64,000 nt of DNA from positions 1 to 64,000 of the forward strand of contig NZ_JBINJW010000009.1 of NCBI RefSeq assembly GCF_043951855.1, read 5' to 3'. Shown one piece after another: positions 24,747 to 33,133 of the stretch. Positions within the stretch are counted from its first letter, which is position 1, and each line of letters opens with the position of its first letter. The position numbers were made by a program, and so were the translations under genes. The DNA comes from Proteiniclasticum sp043951855. GTDB lineage: Bacteria; Bacillota; Clostridia; Clostridiales; Clostridiaceae. The notes below the pieces were generated by a model. The model was not told where the DNA came from and did not search any database. It was given only the letters and a program-made list of their open reading frames with translations.

Positions 24747-24786
24747 CATTATAAAACCTGCATGAAATCATGCAGGTTTTATAATG
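24747..24786. terminator. Long perfect hairpin terminator
   Basis: Perfect 19-bp inverted repeat (24747-24765, 24768-24786) with a 2-base gap; the stem includes an A-run/T-run. It ends the pgmB-HAD-RNase H unit. Confidence 0.8.
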
Positions 24787-24941
24787 TGCCGCAATAATTG
24801 CAGAACCACCATGGAAGCATTGATAATTTACGGAACATTCGATAGAATTGAAGATAAGAGGAAGAACTGATGATCGTTATACGTAGTCAGAAGCAAGGAA
24901 TTGGAAGGATAAATGGATGGATGATCCATAGGTGAAGCAAA

Positions 24942-26015
24942 ATGGGATTTAATTTCAGAAAAAGAATAAGACTAGGAAAACTCTTCAGCCTGAATATCGG
25001 GAAATCAGGAGCCAGTATTTCCTTCGGTGCAAAGGGATTCAGACAGAGTTTCAGTACCAGAGGAAGCTCCAGAACAACCTTCAGTCTTCCGGGAACAGGC
25101 CTTTCCTACAGTAAGACACTTAGTGCGAAGTCCATACTGAAGAAGTTCGGCAACAGGGAAGTGTTCAGAAAGGAATCCGGGTTTTCTGATCCGGAAGCAG
25201 AGGTCAATGCGTACCGTGAAGATATCGCACTGATCACGACCCTTCATCACTATGAGGATTATCCCAGTGGAATCGACTGGGAAGAGGTCAAGGTGGAAGC
25301 AGAGCCTTTCGAGAAAGGAAAAACGGGTCCTCATACAGAAGAAGCCATGAAGCTGGTTGAAGAGAACAGACCGGGGTTATTTGCAAGAGTCTTCAAGAAA
25401 GGCGATTTCGAAGACAAATCAAAGGAAGTGCTTGAGGAAGCCAGAAAAATGGATGAGGAACTCTATACTGCCTGGCAGAACAACAGAATCATTGCAGATA
25501 AGATGCTGCATGATGACAAGGAAAGTTATCTGGAGGTACTGGAAGACCTGAAATTAAGTGAGGAGCTTGGTCATTATGTCAGGAACATGGACTTCAGCTA
25601 CACGGACCATGACTCTCTGAAGGTGGATATGACACTCAGTATTGATGATTTCATCCCAGAGGAGTATAAAGCCCTGACGCCCACCGGGAAGCTATCCATC
25701 AAAAAATACACGAAAACGGACTATTACGACATCGCCAATCAGTTCGTATCAGGGCTAGTATTTCGAACAGCGCGTAATCTGCTCAATATACTGCCAGTGG
25801 AAGATGTGCTGGTCAATGTGTGGGAAACGGAAAAAAACAAGTACAGTGGCGTCGACGAAAGCAAGAGAATTCTATCCATACTCATTGACAGGAATACATT
25901 CAGAAAGCTGAATCTTGAGAAAGTGAATCCATTTGATGCTCTGACCAATTTCAGACATGAAGTGGAATTTGTGAAAACCAGAGGCTTCAAAGAGGTCGAT
26001 GAACTGAAAATATGA
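24942..26015 (+). CDS. DUF4236-containing protein
   Basis: A 357-residue protein whose first 60 residues are a DUF4236 domain (MGFNFRKRIRLGKLFSLNIG, then GASISFGAKG and PGTGLSYS), a short basic beta domain found at the N-terminus of many bacterial proteins of unknown role. The remaining 300 residues are acidic and helical without a family I recognise. No membrane segment. The GTGAAGCAAA before the ATG is a weak ribosome binding site. It is monocistronic with its own terminator. Confidence 0.8.
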   Translation: MGFNFRKRIRLGKLFSLNIGKSGASISFGAKGFRQSFSTRGSSRTTFSLPGTGLSYSKTLSAKSILKKFGNREVFRKESGFSDPEAEVNAYREDIALITTLHHYEDYPSGIDWEEVKVEAEPFEKGKTGPHTEEAMKLVEENRPGLFARVFKKGDFEDKSKEVLEEARKMDEELYTAWQNNRIIADKMLHDDKESYLEVLEDLKLSEELGHYVRNMDFSYTDHDSLKVDMTLSIDDFIPEEYKALTPTGKLSIKKYTKTDYYDIANQFVSGLVFRTARNLLNILPVEDVLVNVWETEKNKYSGVDESKRILSILIDRNTFRKLNLEKVNPFDALTNFRHEVEFVKTRGFKEVDELKI

Positions 26016-26017
26016 CA

Positions 26018-26047
26018 GAAAAGCTCCAGAATATGGAGCTTTTTTCA
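26018..26047 (+). terminator. Terminator
   Basis: AAAAGCTCC / GGAGCTTTT stem (about 26019-26027 with 26035-26043) with a following T-run. Confidence 0.88.
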
Positions 26048-26289
26048 GTCCGACTTCATGGGGGAAACAGCTTCAGGACTAGATTGGGCAGAGAATAAAG
26101 GAGCTGGATAGTATTTAACTTTGTTTTAATATTCATTTGGTACAATCTGATTGTTCCTGAAATGCAGCGGTTTTCAGAATATCCTGTTGATAACGGGAGA
26201 AAAAGCGAACATTTTGAAGCAAAAGGCCAATATATTCATTTAAAGCGGAAAAATAATATCGAATCCCTGATTTCAACTATTCAGGGGTA
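26048..26289. other. Intergenic region upstream of the heat-shock promoter
   Basis: No gene seen between the DUF4236 terminator and the hrcA promoter region. A CCCTGA/TCAGGG hairpin-capable repeat lies at about 26265-26286. Confidence 0.5.
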
Positions 26290-26318
26290 TTTACAAATAA
26301 CATCTGAGATGTTATTTT
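26290..26318 (+). promoter_or_regulatory. hrcA operon promoter
   Basis: TTTACA (26290-26295), 17-bp spacer and TATTTT (26313-26318). The spacer includes the inverted repeat AACATC-TGA-GATGTT. It lies 13 bp before the CIRCE element. Confidence 0.65.
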
Positions 26319-26331
26319 ATTATCGTAGCTG

Positions 26332-26358
26332 TTAGCACTCATTGAGTGCGAGTGCTAG
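26332..26358 (+). promoter_or_regulatory. CIRCE element (HrcA operator)
   Basis: TTAGCACTC, nine-base spacer, GAGTGCTAG: matches the CIRCE inverted repeat except for the final base (G instead of A). It is placed between the promoter and hrcA, as expected for HrcA autorepression of the dnaK operon. Confidence 0.97.
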
Positions 26359-26374
26359 TAAAGGGGTGAGAAAG

Positions 26375-27427
26375 ATGTCAAATCAGATGGACAGCAGAAA
26401 ACTGGAAATATTGAAGGCGATCGTCACAGACTATATCATGACTGGTGAACCTGTGGGCTCGAGAACTTTAGAAAAGAAATACCAGCTTGGTATCAGTTCT
26501 GCCACCATCAGAAATGAGATGTCTGACCTGGAAGAACTGGGGTATCTCGATCAGCTTCATTCATCTTCCGGAAGAATACCATCGGCAAAAGGATACAGAA
26601 TGTATATAGATAAACTGATGACACTGGAATCTCTAAGTCCGGAAGAAGTTTCGTTTATCGAAGAAAAGATCATCACCATGGCCGCTTTCGAGATCGATAA
26701 GATCATGAAGCAGACAGCCATGATGCTGTCGGAACTGACGAATCTGGCTGTTGTGGCCAAGAAGCCCAGTATATCGAAAGCCCATGTGAAGAACATCCAG
26801 CTGATCAGCATGGAGAAAAATACCATCCTTGCAGTGATTATGGTAGACCATGGAGCCATTACGCATAAACTGATCAGACTGAACCATTCACCGGAACCGG
26901 AAGTGCTGATGAACATCTGTAATCTTCTCAATCTGAAGCTGAAAGACATGAACATTGAAGACATCAATCTTCATATCGTCAACAGCCTTAAGAATGACCT
27001 GGAAGGGTATGATGAACTGTTTCTTTCCATTCTTTCAGCAGTATATGAAAGTCTTAATGAAGAAGCCCAGGAGAACAGATACTTTGTAGACGGCACATCC
27101 AAGATCCTGAACTATCCTGAGTTTTCCGATGTGAACAAAATGAAGGATTTTCTGGGGCTGCTGGAACAGCCGGATCTTCTGTTCCACGATGTGGATGATG
27201 CCAATGAAGATATGCTCATCACACTGGGAGAAGAACTGAGTCTGCCGGAAGCGAAAGATTTCACGATCATCACTACCAGTTACAAGATCAACGATGAAAA
27301 TGTAGGAACAATCAATCTCATCGGACCGAAGAGACTGGATTATTCCAAGGTAGTGTCAATCATAAATAATGTAAAGAAAGAGCTTGGTAAAAGGCTCAAT
27401 GAGGAGGATGTAAATGACGGAGGATAA
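26375..27427 (+). CDS. hrcA: Heat-inducible transcription repressor HrcA
   Basis: HrcA (350 aa) represses the dnaK and groE operons by binding CIRCE and is held active by GroEL. The N-terminal winged helix contains DSRKLEILKAIVTDYI, GSRTLEKKYQLGISSATIRNEM and SSGRIPSAKGYRMYID, all family hallmarks; a GAF-like core and dimerisation region follow. The start is the ATG after AAAGGGGTGAG; an upstream in-frame TTG falls inside CIRCE. Its 3' end overlaps grpE by 14 bp. Regulated by the CIRCE element 17 bp upstream. Confidence 0.97.
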   Translation: MSNQMDSRKLEILKAIVTDYIMTGEPVGSRTLEKKYQLGISSATIRNEMSDLEELGYLDQLHSSSGRIPSAKGYRMYIDKLMTLESLSPEEVSFIEEKIITMAAFEIDKIMKQTAMMLSELTNLAVVAKKPSISKAHVKNIQLISMEKNTILAVIMVDHGAITHKLIRLNHSPEPEVLMNICNLLNLKLKDMNIEDINLHIVNSLKNDLEGYDELFLSILSAVYESLNEEAQENRYFVDGTSKILNYPEFSDVNKMKDFLGLLEQPDLLFHDVDDANEDMLITLGEELSLPEAKDFTIITTSYKINDENVGTINLIGPKRLDYSKVVSIINNVKKELGKRLNEEDVNDGG

Positions 27428-28073
27428 GAACAAAGATCTCCAGGATGTCGCGAAGGAAGAGAAGCGACAGGACTCAGCTCAGGAAGTGACAGATATGAAG
27501 GATGAGGTTTTTGTAGAAGAATCTGAAGATGTGGAAACATCTGAACAGGAAGTGACAGCAGAAGAAAAAACGGAAGAGCAGGTAGAAAGTACGATTGATA
27601 TGAAAGAACTATTCAGGAAGAAGAAAGAAATGCTCGAAGGGATCAGGAAGCTGGAAAATGAAAATCAGGCTCTGAAAGACAGACTTACAAGACTGAATGC
27701 CGAATATGAAAACTACAGAAAAAGAACCCAGAAGGAAAAGGACGGCATCTATACAGACAGTATTGCTGAAGTGGTGAAGGAGCTGCTACCTGTACTGGAT
27801 AATCTGGAAGCTTCACTGAAGGTGGAGTCAGGTGATGTGGATTCCCTGAGAAAGGGTGTAGACATGACGCTGACCCAGTTCAAGGATTCCTTGAAGAAGC
27901 TGAAAGTGTCTGAAATAGATACAGAAGCCCTTTTTGATCCGAACTTCCACGAGGCGGTCATGCATGTGGATGACCCATCTCTGGGAGAAAAGGAAATCGT
28001 TCAGGTGTTTCTCAAGGGATATCAGAGAGATGAAAAAATAATAAGATATAGCGTAGTAAAAGTCGCAAATTAG
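27414..28073 (+). CDS. grpE: Nucleotide exchange factor GrpE
   Basis: DnaK co-chaperone of 219 residues. The first 65 residues are a disordered acidic tail; a long coiled coil follows (MKELFRKKKEMLEG...RLTRLNAEYENYRKRTQKEK), then the C-terminal beta domain with FDPNFHEAVMHVDD and FLKGYQRDEKIIRYSVVKV. GAGGAGG inside the end of hrcA serves the ATG, and the overlap implies coupling. The acidic N-terminal tail is longer than in E. coli GrpE. Confidence 0.97.
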   Translation: MTEDKNKDLQDVAKEEKRQDSAQEVTDMKDEVFVEESEDVETSEQEVTAEEKTEEQVESTIDMKELFRKKKEMLEGIRKLENENQALKDRLTRLNAEYENYRKRTQKEKDGIYTDSIAEVVKELLPVLDNLEASLKVESGDVDSLRKGVDMTLTQFKDSLKKLKVSEIDTEALFDPNFHEAVMHVDDPSLGEKEIVQVFLKGYQRDEKIIRYSVVKVAN

Positions 28074-28085
28074 GAGGAAGAATAA

Positions 28086-29924
28086 ATGTCAAAAGTAATA
28101 GGTATTGATTTAGGAACAACAAACTCAGTAGTCGCAGTTATGGAAGGTGGAGACCCGGTCATCATCACAAGCTCTGAAGGTGGAAGAACAACACCATCTG
28201 TGGTTTCCTTCCAGGCCAATGGAGAAAGACTGGTCGGACAGGTAGCCAAGAGACAGGCCATCACAAATCCCGACAAAACCATCGCTTCTGCAAAGAGATA
28301 TATGGGTACAGACAAGAAATTCAGCATTGAAGGAAAAGAGTATACACCTCAGGAAATATCAGCTATGGTGCTTGGGAAGCTTAAAGCGGATGCTGAATCC
28401 TACCTTGGAGAAAAGGTGACACAGGCTGTCATCACAGTTCCAGCGTACTTCAATGACTCCCAGAGACAGGCAACCAAGGATGCAGGTAAGATTGCAGGAC
28501 TTGAAGTGCTGAGAATCATCAATGAACCAACAGCAGCCTCCCTTGCCTATGGACTGGACAAGGGTGACGAAGCACATAAGATCCTTGTATTCGACTTAGG
28601 TGGCGGTACTTTCGACGTTTCCATTCTCGATCTAGGAGATGGCGTATTTGAAGTGCTTTCCACAAACGGTAATACAAAGCTTGGTGGAGATGACTTTGAC
28701 GACAGAGTCATGAACTACATTGCTGACGAGTTCAAGAAGAACAACGGTATTGATCTGAGATCAGACAAGATGGCACTTCAGAGACTGAAGGAAGCAGCTG
28801 AAAAGGCGAAGGTGGAGCTATCTTCCTCCACATCCACAACCATCAACCTGCCATTCATCACAGCAGATGCTACAGGTCCAAAGCATATTGACATGACCCT
28901 TACAAGAGCAAAATTCAATGAGCTTACAGGAGACCTTGTGAAGGCGACCATCGAGCCAATGAAGAAATCACTCAGTGATGCAGGTCTGACCATGAATGAC
29001 ATCGACAAGGTGATCCTTGTAGGTGGTTCCACAAGAATTCCAGCTGTCATTGATGCCATCAAGGACTTCACAGGAAAGGAACCTTCCAAGGGTGTCAATG
29101 CCGATGAAGTGGTTGCACTGGGTGCAGCAATTCAGGCTGGTGTACTGACAGGTGAAGTGAAGGATATTCTTCTGCTTGACGTAACACCACTTACCCTTGG
29201 ACTGGAAACCTATGGTGGAGTATCTACTCCGATCATTGAAAGAAATACAACCATCCCAACAAAGAAGAGCCAGATCTTCACAACTGCAGCAGATGGACAG
29301 ACATCTGTAGAAGTTCATGTTGTACAGGGTGAAAGACAGATGGCAGCGGATAACAAGACCCTTGGAAGATTCACACTATCAGGAATCGCAGCTGCAAGAA
29401 GAGGCGTACCTCAGATTGAAGTCACCTTCGATATCGATGCCAATGGTATCGTAAAGGTCACTGCAGTGGACAAGGCGACAAACAAGGAAGCGAACATCAC
29501 CATCACAGCTTCTACAAACCTGTCCGATGATGAAATCGATAAGGCAGTAAAAGAAGCGGAAAGATTCGCTGAAGAAGACAAGAAGAAGAAAGAAGAAGTA
29601 GAGACCAAGAACAATGCGGACCAGGCCATCTATCAGACAGAAAAGTCTCTGGAAGAGCTGAAGGACAAAGTAAGCGACGAGGATAAGGCAAAGCTCGAAG
29701 AAAAAATGGAAGTGCTGAAGAACATCAAGGACAGCAACGACATGGAAGCGATCAAGAAGGCTACAGAAGAGCTGACCAACGAGTTCTACGGCGTATCTTC
29801 AAAGATCTATGAAGCGGAAGCTGCAAAGAATCAGGGAGCAGAAGCTACTGAAGCAGGCGCACAAGGCCCACAGGATGATAATGTTGTCGATGCGGATTTC
29901 AAGGTTGAGGATGACAACGAATAA
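28086..29924 (+). CDS. dnaK: Chaperone DnaK (Hsp70)
   Basis: Hsp70 chaperone of 612 residues. The ATPase domain begins SKVIGIDLGTTNSVVAV and contains VFDLGGGTFDVSIL and the GGSTRIPAV signature; the linker DVTPLTLGLET leads into the substrate-binding domain, and the protein ends with an EGA-rich tail and NVVDADFKVEDDNE, close to the usual EEVD-like Gram-positive end. A strong AGGAGG site and a marked preference for CCA, GCA and AGA codons suggest high expression. Third gene of the CIRCE operon. Confidence 0.99.
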   Translation: MSKVIGIDLGTTNSVVAVMEGGDPVIITSSEGGRTTPSVVSFQANGERLVGQVAKRQAITNPDKTIASAKRYMGTDKKFSIEGKEYTPQEISAMVLGKLKADAESYLGEKVTQAVITVPAYFNDSQRQATKDAGKIAGLEVLRIINEPTAASLAYGLDKGDEAHKILVFDLGGGTFDVSILDLGDGVFEVLSTNGNTKLGGDDFDDRVMNYIADEFKKNNGIDLRSDKMALQRLKEAAEKAKVELSSSTSTTINLPFITADATGPKHIDMTLTRAKFNELTGDLVKATIEPMKKSLSDAGLTMNDIDKVILVGGSTRIPAVIDAIKDFTGKEPSKGVNADEVVALGAAIQAGVLTGEVKDILLLDVTPLTLGLETYGGVSTPIIERNTTIPTKKSQIFTTAADGQTSVEVHVVQGERQMAADNKTLGRFTLSGIAAARRGVPQIEVTFDIDANGIVKVTAVDKATNKEANITITASTNLSDDEIDKAVKEAERFAEEDKKKKEEVETKNNADQAIYQTEKSLEELKDKVSDEDKAKLEEKMEVLKNIKDSNDMEAIKKATEELTNEFYGVSSKIYEAEAAKNQGAEATEAGAQGPQDDNVVDADFKVEDDNE

Positions 29925-30040
29925 GGTTATAATACTAAAGGTGTTCAATAGGGATGGGCAGGATTGCCCTTCCCTACTTGAAATTAATCCGTATTCTATG
30001 CCTTGACTGAAGGCAGTGCGAAATAATAGGTGGTGTAAGA

Positions 30041-31183
30041 ATGGCAAAAAGAGACTTATATGAGATTTTAGGACTTCAGAAGGGTGCCGATGAAAAACAG
30101 ATTAAGAGTGCTTTCAGAAAGCTTGCGATAAAATATCATCCAGATAAGAATCCAGGTGACAAGGAAGCTGAAGAAAAGTTCAAGGAAATCAATGAAGCCT
30201 ATCAGGTGCTCTCGGATCCTCAGAAGAAAGCCCAGTATGATCAGTTCGGAACAACGGACTTCAATGCGGGTGGAGCAGGAGCAGGCTACAGTGCGCAGGA
30301 CTTCGGTGATTTCGGAGATATCTTCGAATCCTTCTTTGGTGGCGGATTCGGTGGAGGATCCAGAAGAAGAACAGGCCCAAGAAGAGGTGCTGATCTGGAA
30401 TACAGACTGGATCTTACTTTTGAAGAAGCGGTGTTTGGTGTAGATAAGGATGTTACAATCACAAGAACCGAGGACTGCGATGTCTGTAATGGTTCAGGAG
30501 CCAAGAAAGGCTCCACACCAGAAACCTGTAAGACCTGTCATGGGTCAGGGACGGTAAGAGTCCAGAGACAGACTCTGTTTGGCAATATGGTGCAGGAATC
30601 GGTTTGTCCGACCTGTGGCGGTAATGGAGAAATGATTTCAGATCCATGTGATAACTGTAAAGGAAAAGGCCAGGTCAGACAGAGAAGAAAGATCAGTGTC
30701 AAGGTTCCTGCCGGTGTTGATTCAGGCAATGTGATGCCGCTGAGAGGTCAGGGAGACAAGGGAGCGAAAGGGGGTCCTTCAGGGGATCTTCATATCGTGA
30801 TCAATGTGAAGCCACACAAGTTCTTTATCCGAAAGGGCAATGACATTTATGTGGATACACATATCAATATCGCGGAGGCTGCACTAGGCAAAGAAGTGAA
30901 GGTGCCTACCATCGATGGCGATGTGTCTTATGAAATTCCATCTGGAACACAGTCCGGAACACTATTCAGATTAAAAGGAAAAGGTGTTACCATGGTCAAT
31001 TCCAGAAGCGGAGCAAGAGGAGACCAGTATGTCAATGTGATCGTGGATGTGCCGAAGAAGCTGAACGATGCGCAGAAAGAAGCGCTGTATCAGTTTATGG
31101 AAGCTTCCGGTCAGATCATCGATCGCGGTGAAAAAGAGGACAGGAAAGACAAGAAGGAAAAGAAAAAGTTCGGGATCTTCTAG
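30041..31183 (+). CDS. dnaJ: Chaperone DnaJ (Hsp40)
   Basis: Type I DnaJ of 380 residues. The J domain has the HPDKNPG motif (residues 31-37), a G/F-rich region runs from about 74 to 110, and four zinc-binding repeats are intact: CDVCNGSG, CKTCHGSG, CPTCGGNG and CDNCKGKG, followed by the C-terminal substrate-binding domains. It activates DnaK ATPase and delivers clients. A 116-bp gap separates it from dnaK. The C-terminus ends in a Lys-rich tail. Confidence 0.98.
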   Translation: MAKRDLYEILGLQKGADEKQIKSAFRKLAIKYHPDKNPGDKEAEEKFKEINEAYQVLSDPQKKAQYDQFGTTDFNAGGAGAGYSAQDFGDFGDIFESFFGGGFGGGSRRRTGPRRGADLEYRLDLTFEEAVFGVDKDVTITRTEDCDVCNGSGAKKGSTPETCKTCHGSGTVRVQRQTLFGNMVQESVCPTCGGNGEMISDPCDNCKGKGQVRQRRKISVKVPAGVDSGNVMPLRGQGDKGAKGGPSGDLHIVINVKPHKFFIRKGNDIYVDTHINIAEAALGKEVKVPTIDGDVSYEIPSGTQSGTLFRLKGKGVTMVNSRSGARGDQYVNVIVDVPKKLNDAQKEALYQFMEASGQIIDRGEKEDRKDKKEKKKFGIF

Positions 31184-31211
31184 GATGCTGAAATAAAGAT
31201 CAGAAGAAGGG

Positions 31212-31248
31212 TAGCCTCAGCTGTTCCATGATGGAACGGCTGGGGCTA
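31212..31248 (+). other. Hairpin after dnaJ without a T-run
   Basis: TAGCC...GGCTA outer stem with an inner AGC-TGTTCCA/TGGAACG-GCT stem and a TGA-type loop. No T-run follows, so it looks like an RNA structure (processing or attenuation) rather than a classical terminator. It lies in the 275-bp gap before prmA. Confidence 0.5.
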
Positions 31249-31458
31249 ATCCTATGTAAAGTTCGCGGATTTACTACAATAGGAAATAAGTGTATGATAA
31301 TAAGGACAATGAAGACAAGAACCGTAATCAGAAACGGAAGAATAAAAGTTCAGCATTGCTGTAGTCAAGACAAAGCAGCAACTGATGCTGATGCAAGGAA
31401 AGCTTCAGTGTGTCGTATAGGAAATAAGCAGTGATTACAGATGTAGGAGATGAAATAT

Positions 31459-32403
31459 ATGAGTACATGGAATGAAATAAAAATTATCCTGAAGGAAGAA
31501 GACTTAGAGTACATTCAAGGTATACTATATTCTATGGATGTCAAGGGTATTTCCATTGAAGATCCAAGTGATCTTCTTGATCGGGAACAGGGCCCCCTGA
31601 CATGGGACTTTGCCGATATCAATATCTTTGAATACGGAGAAGATAAAGCAGTGGTGAGAGCCTACTTCAACATGGATGAAGATGTGAAGGAAGTCATCCG
31701 TGAAATCCGGACCAGAATCGAAAACGCCAAGGAATTCGGTGTGGTCATAGAAGGTTATGAAATCTTCTCGGAAGAGGTCAACGAAAATGACTGGGCCAAT
31801 GAATGGAAAAAGTATTACAAGCCCACAAGAGTCGGGCATAAGTTTGTCATCAAACCTTTATGGGAAGACTATGAGGCGGAGGGGGATGAAATCATCCTCA
31901 ATATGGATCCGGGTATGGCTTTCGGTACAGGGACCCATGAAACCACGAGGCTTTGCCTTGAGGCCATTGAGGATCATATGAGAAACGATACAAGAGTATT
32001 TGACATCGGTACCGGGTCTGGAATTCTGGCCATAGGGGCTTCAAAGCTTGGAGCCGGAGAAGTGGTAGGGGTGGACCTTGATATTGTTGCGGTGGATTCA
32101 GCCAGAGAAAATGTAGCGTATAACCATCTCAGAAATGTTGAAATTCTCCATGGGAATCTCATGGATGTGGTGGAGGGTACAGCGGATATCATCGTGGCCA
32201 ATATCATTGCGGAAGTCATACTTGTTCTCATTGATGATGTGAAGAAGAAAATCAATGTGGATGGTGTGTTCATTGCTTCAGGCATCATCAGAGAGAAAGA
32301 GAAAATGGTGACTGATGCACTGCATGAAAAAGGTTTTTCCATCAAAGAAGTGAGAAGAGAGGGAGAATGGGTCTGTATTGTATCGGAGGTGTCTCATGCA
32401 TAA
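31459..32403 (+). CDS. prmA: Ribosomal protein L11 methyltransferase
   Basis: PrmA (314 aa) trimethylates ribosomal protein L11 using S-adenosylmethionine. The N-terminal alpha/beta substrate domain is followed by the methyltransferase domain with DPGMAFGTGTHETTRLCL near residues 150-167, VFDIGTGSGILAIGASKLGA and DIIVANIIAEVI (the N-P/A-N-I catalytic-site motif). ATG at 31459 is nine bases from GTAGGAG; the ATG at 31450 is too close. It overlaps rsmE by 8 bp. Typical in Clostridia after dnaJ. Confidence 0.96.
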   Translation: MSTWNEIKIILKEEDLEYIQGILYSMDVKGISIEDPSDLLDREQGPLTWDFADINIFEYGEDKAVVRAYFNMDEDVKEVIREIRTRIENAKEFGVVIEGYEIFSEEVNENDWANEWKKYYKPTRVGHKFVIKPLWEDYEAEGDEIILNMDPGMAFGTGTHETTRLCLEAIEDHMRNDTRVFDIGTGSGILAIGASKLGAGEVVGVDLDIVAVDSARENVAYNHLRNVEILHGNLMDVVEGTADIIVANIIAEVILVLIDDVKKKINVDGVFIASGIIREKEKMVTDALHEKGFSIKEVRREGEWVCIVSEVSHA

Positions 32404-33133
32404 GTTTTTCACAGATGAGATCGAGGATTCTTTAGCGATCATTTCAGGGGATGATCATAAACATCTCTCACGTGTACTGCGACTGAAAGAAGGAGACTCC
32501 GTCATGATCAATGACCTGAACGGAGTTGATTATCTTGCACAGATCGAAGTCATCGAAAAACAGGTCACAAGAGTCGAACTGAGAGAGAAAATAGAAGAAA
32601 GCAACGAAAGCTGTCTTGGCGTCACACTATATCAGGGCCTTCCCAAAGCCGGCAAGATGGATCTCATCGTTCAGAAGGCCACTGAGCTGGGGGTCAATCG
32701 CATCGTACCGGTCATTACGGAAAGAGTGGTGGTGAAAAGCAGTTCGGAATTCAAAAAACTGGATCGCCTGAAACGAATCACTCTGGAAGCTGCGAAACAG
32801 TCCAAGAGAAGCAGAATTCCTGTGATTGAACTTCCTATGGATTTTCACGAAGTTCTTCAGGATATGAAAAAAAATGAGATTCTCATCGTACCTTATGAAA
32901 ACGTCGAGAACTACGGATTCAGTGCGCTCAAGAAAGAACTCTGCGAACTGAAATCCTGTGGGATTCTCATTGGTCCTGAAGGTGGATTCACGGAGGATGA
33001 AATCAGGTCACTCCGTGAGAAGGGTGCGAAAATCGTAACGTTAGGAAACAGAATACTACGCACTGAGACGGCAGGATTCACTGCAATCACCATGGCTCAG
33101 CTGCTTTATGGAGATATGGGAGGAAAGATATAG
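32396..33133 (+). CDS. rsmE: 16S rRNA (uracil1498-N3)-methyltransferase
   Basis: SPOUT-fold methyltransferase of 245 residues that methylates U1498 of 16S rRNA. The N-terminal PUA-like part contains HKHLSRVLRLKEGD, and the knot-forming C-terminus has IGPEGGFTEDEI near residues 190-201 and LGNRILRTETAGFTAI near 214-229, both diagnostic. The start overlaps the prmA end; CGGAGGTG is well spaced from this ATG. Immediately followed by mtaB. Confidence 0.97.
   Translation: MHKFFTDEIEDSLAIISGDDHKHLSRVLRLKEGDSVMINDLNGVDYLAQIEVIEKQVTRVELREKIEESNESCLGVTLYQGLPKAGKMDLIVQKATELGVNRIVPVITERVVVKSSSEFKKLDRLKRITLEAAKQSKRSRIPVIELPMDFHEVLQDMKKNEILIVPYENVENYGFSALKKELCELKSCGILIGPEGGFTEDEIRSLREKGAKIVTLGNRILRTETAGFTAITMAQLLYGDMGGKI

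Noticed and set aside
31290..31430. Repeat of ATAGGAAATAAG as a candidate repeat array
   Set aside because: Only two copies of 12 bases with no regular spacing; mentioned only as a minor point.
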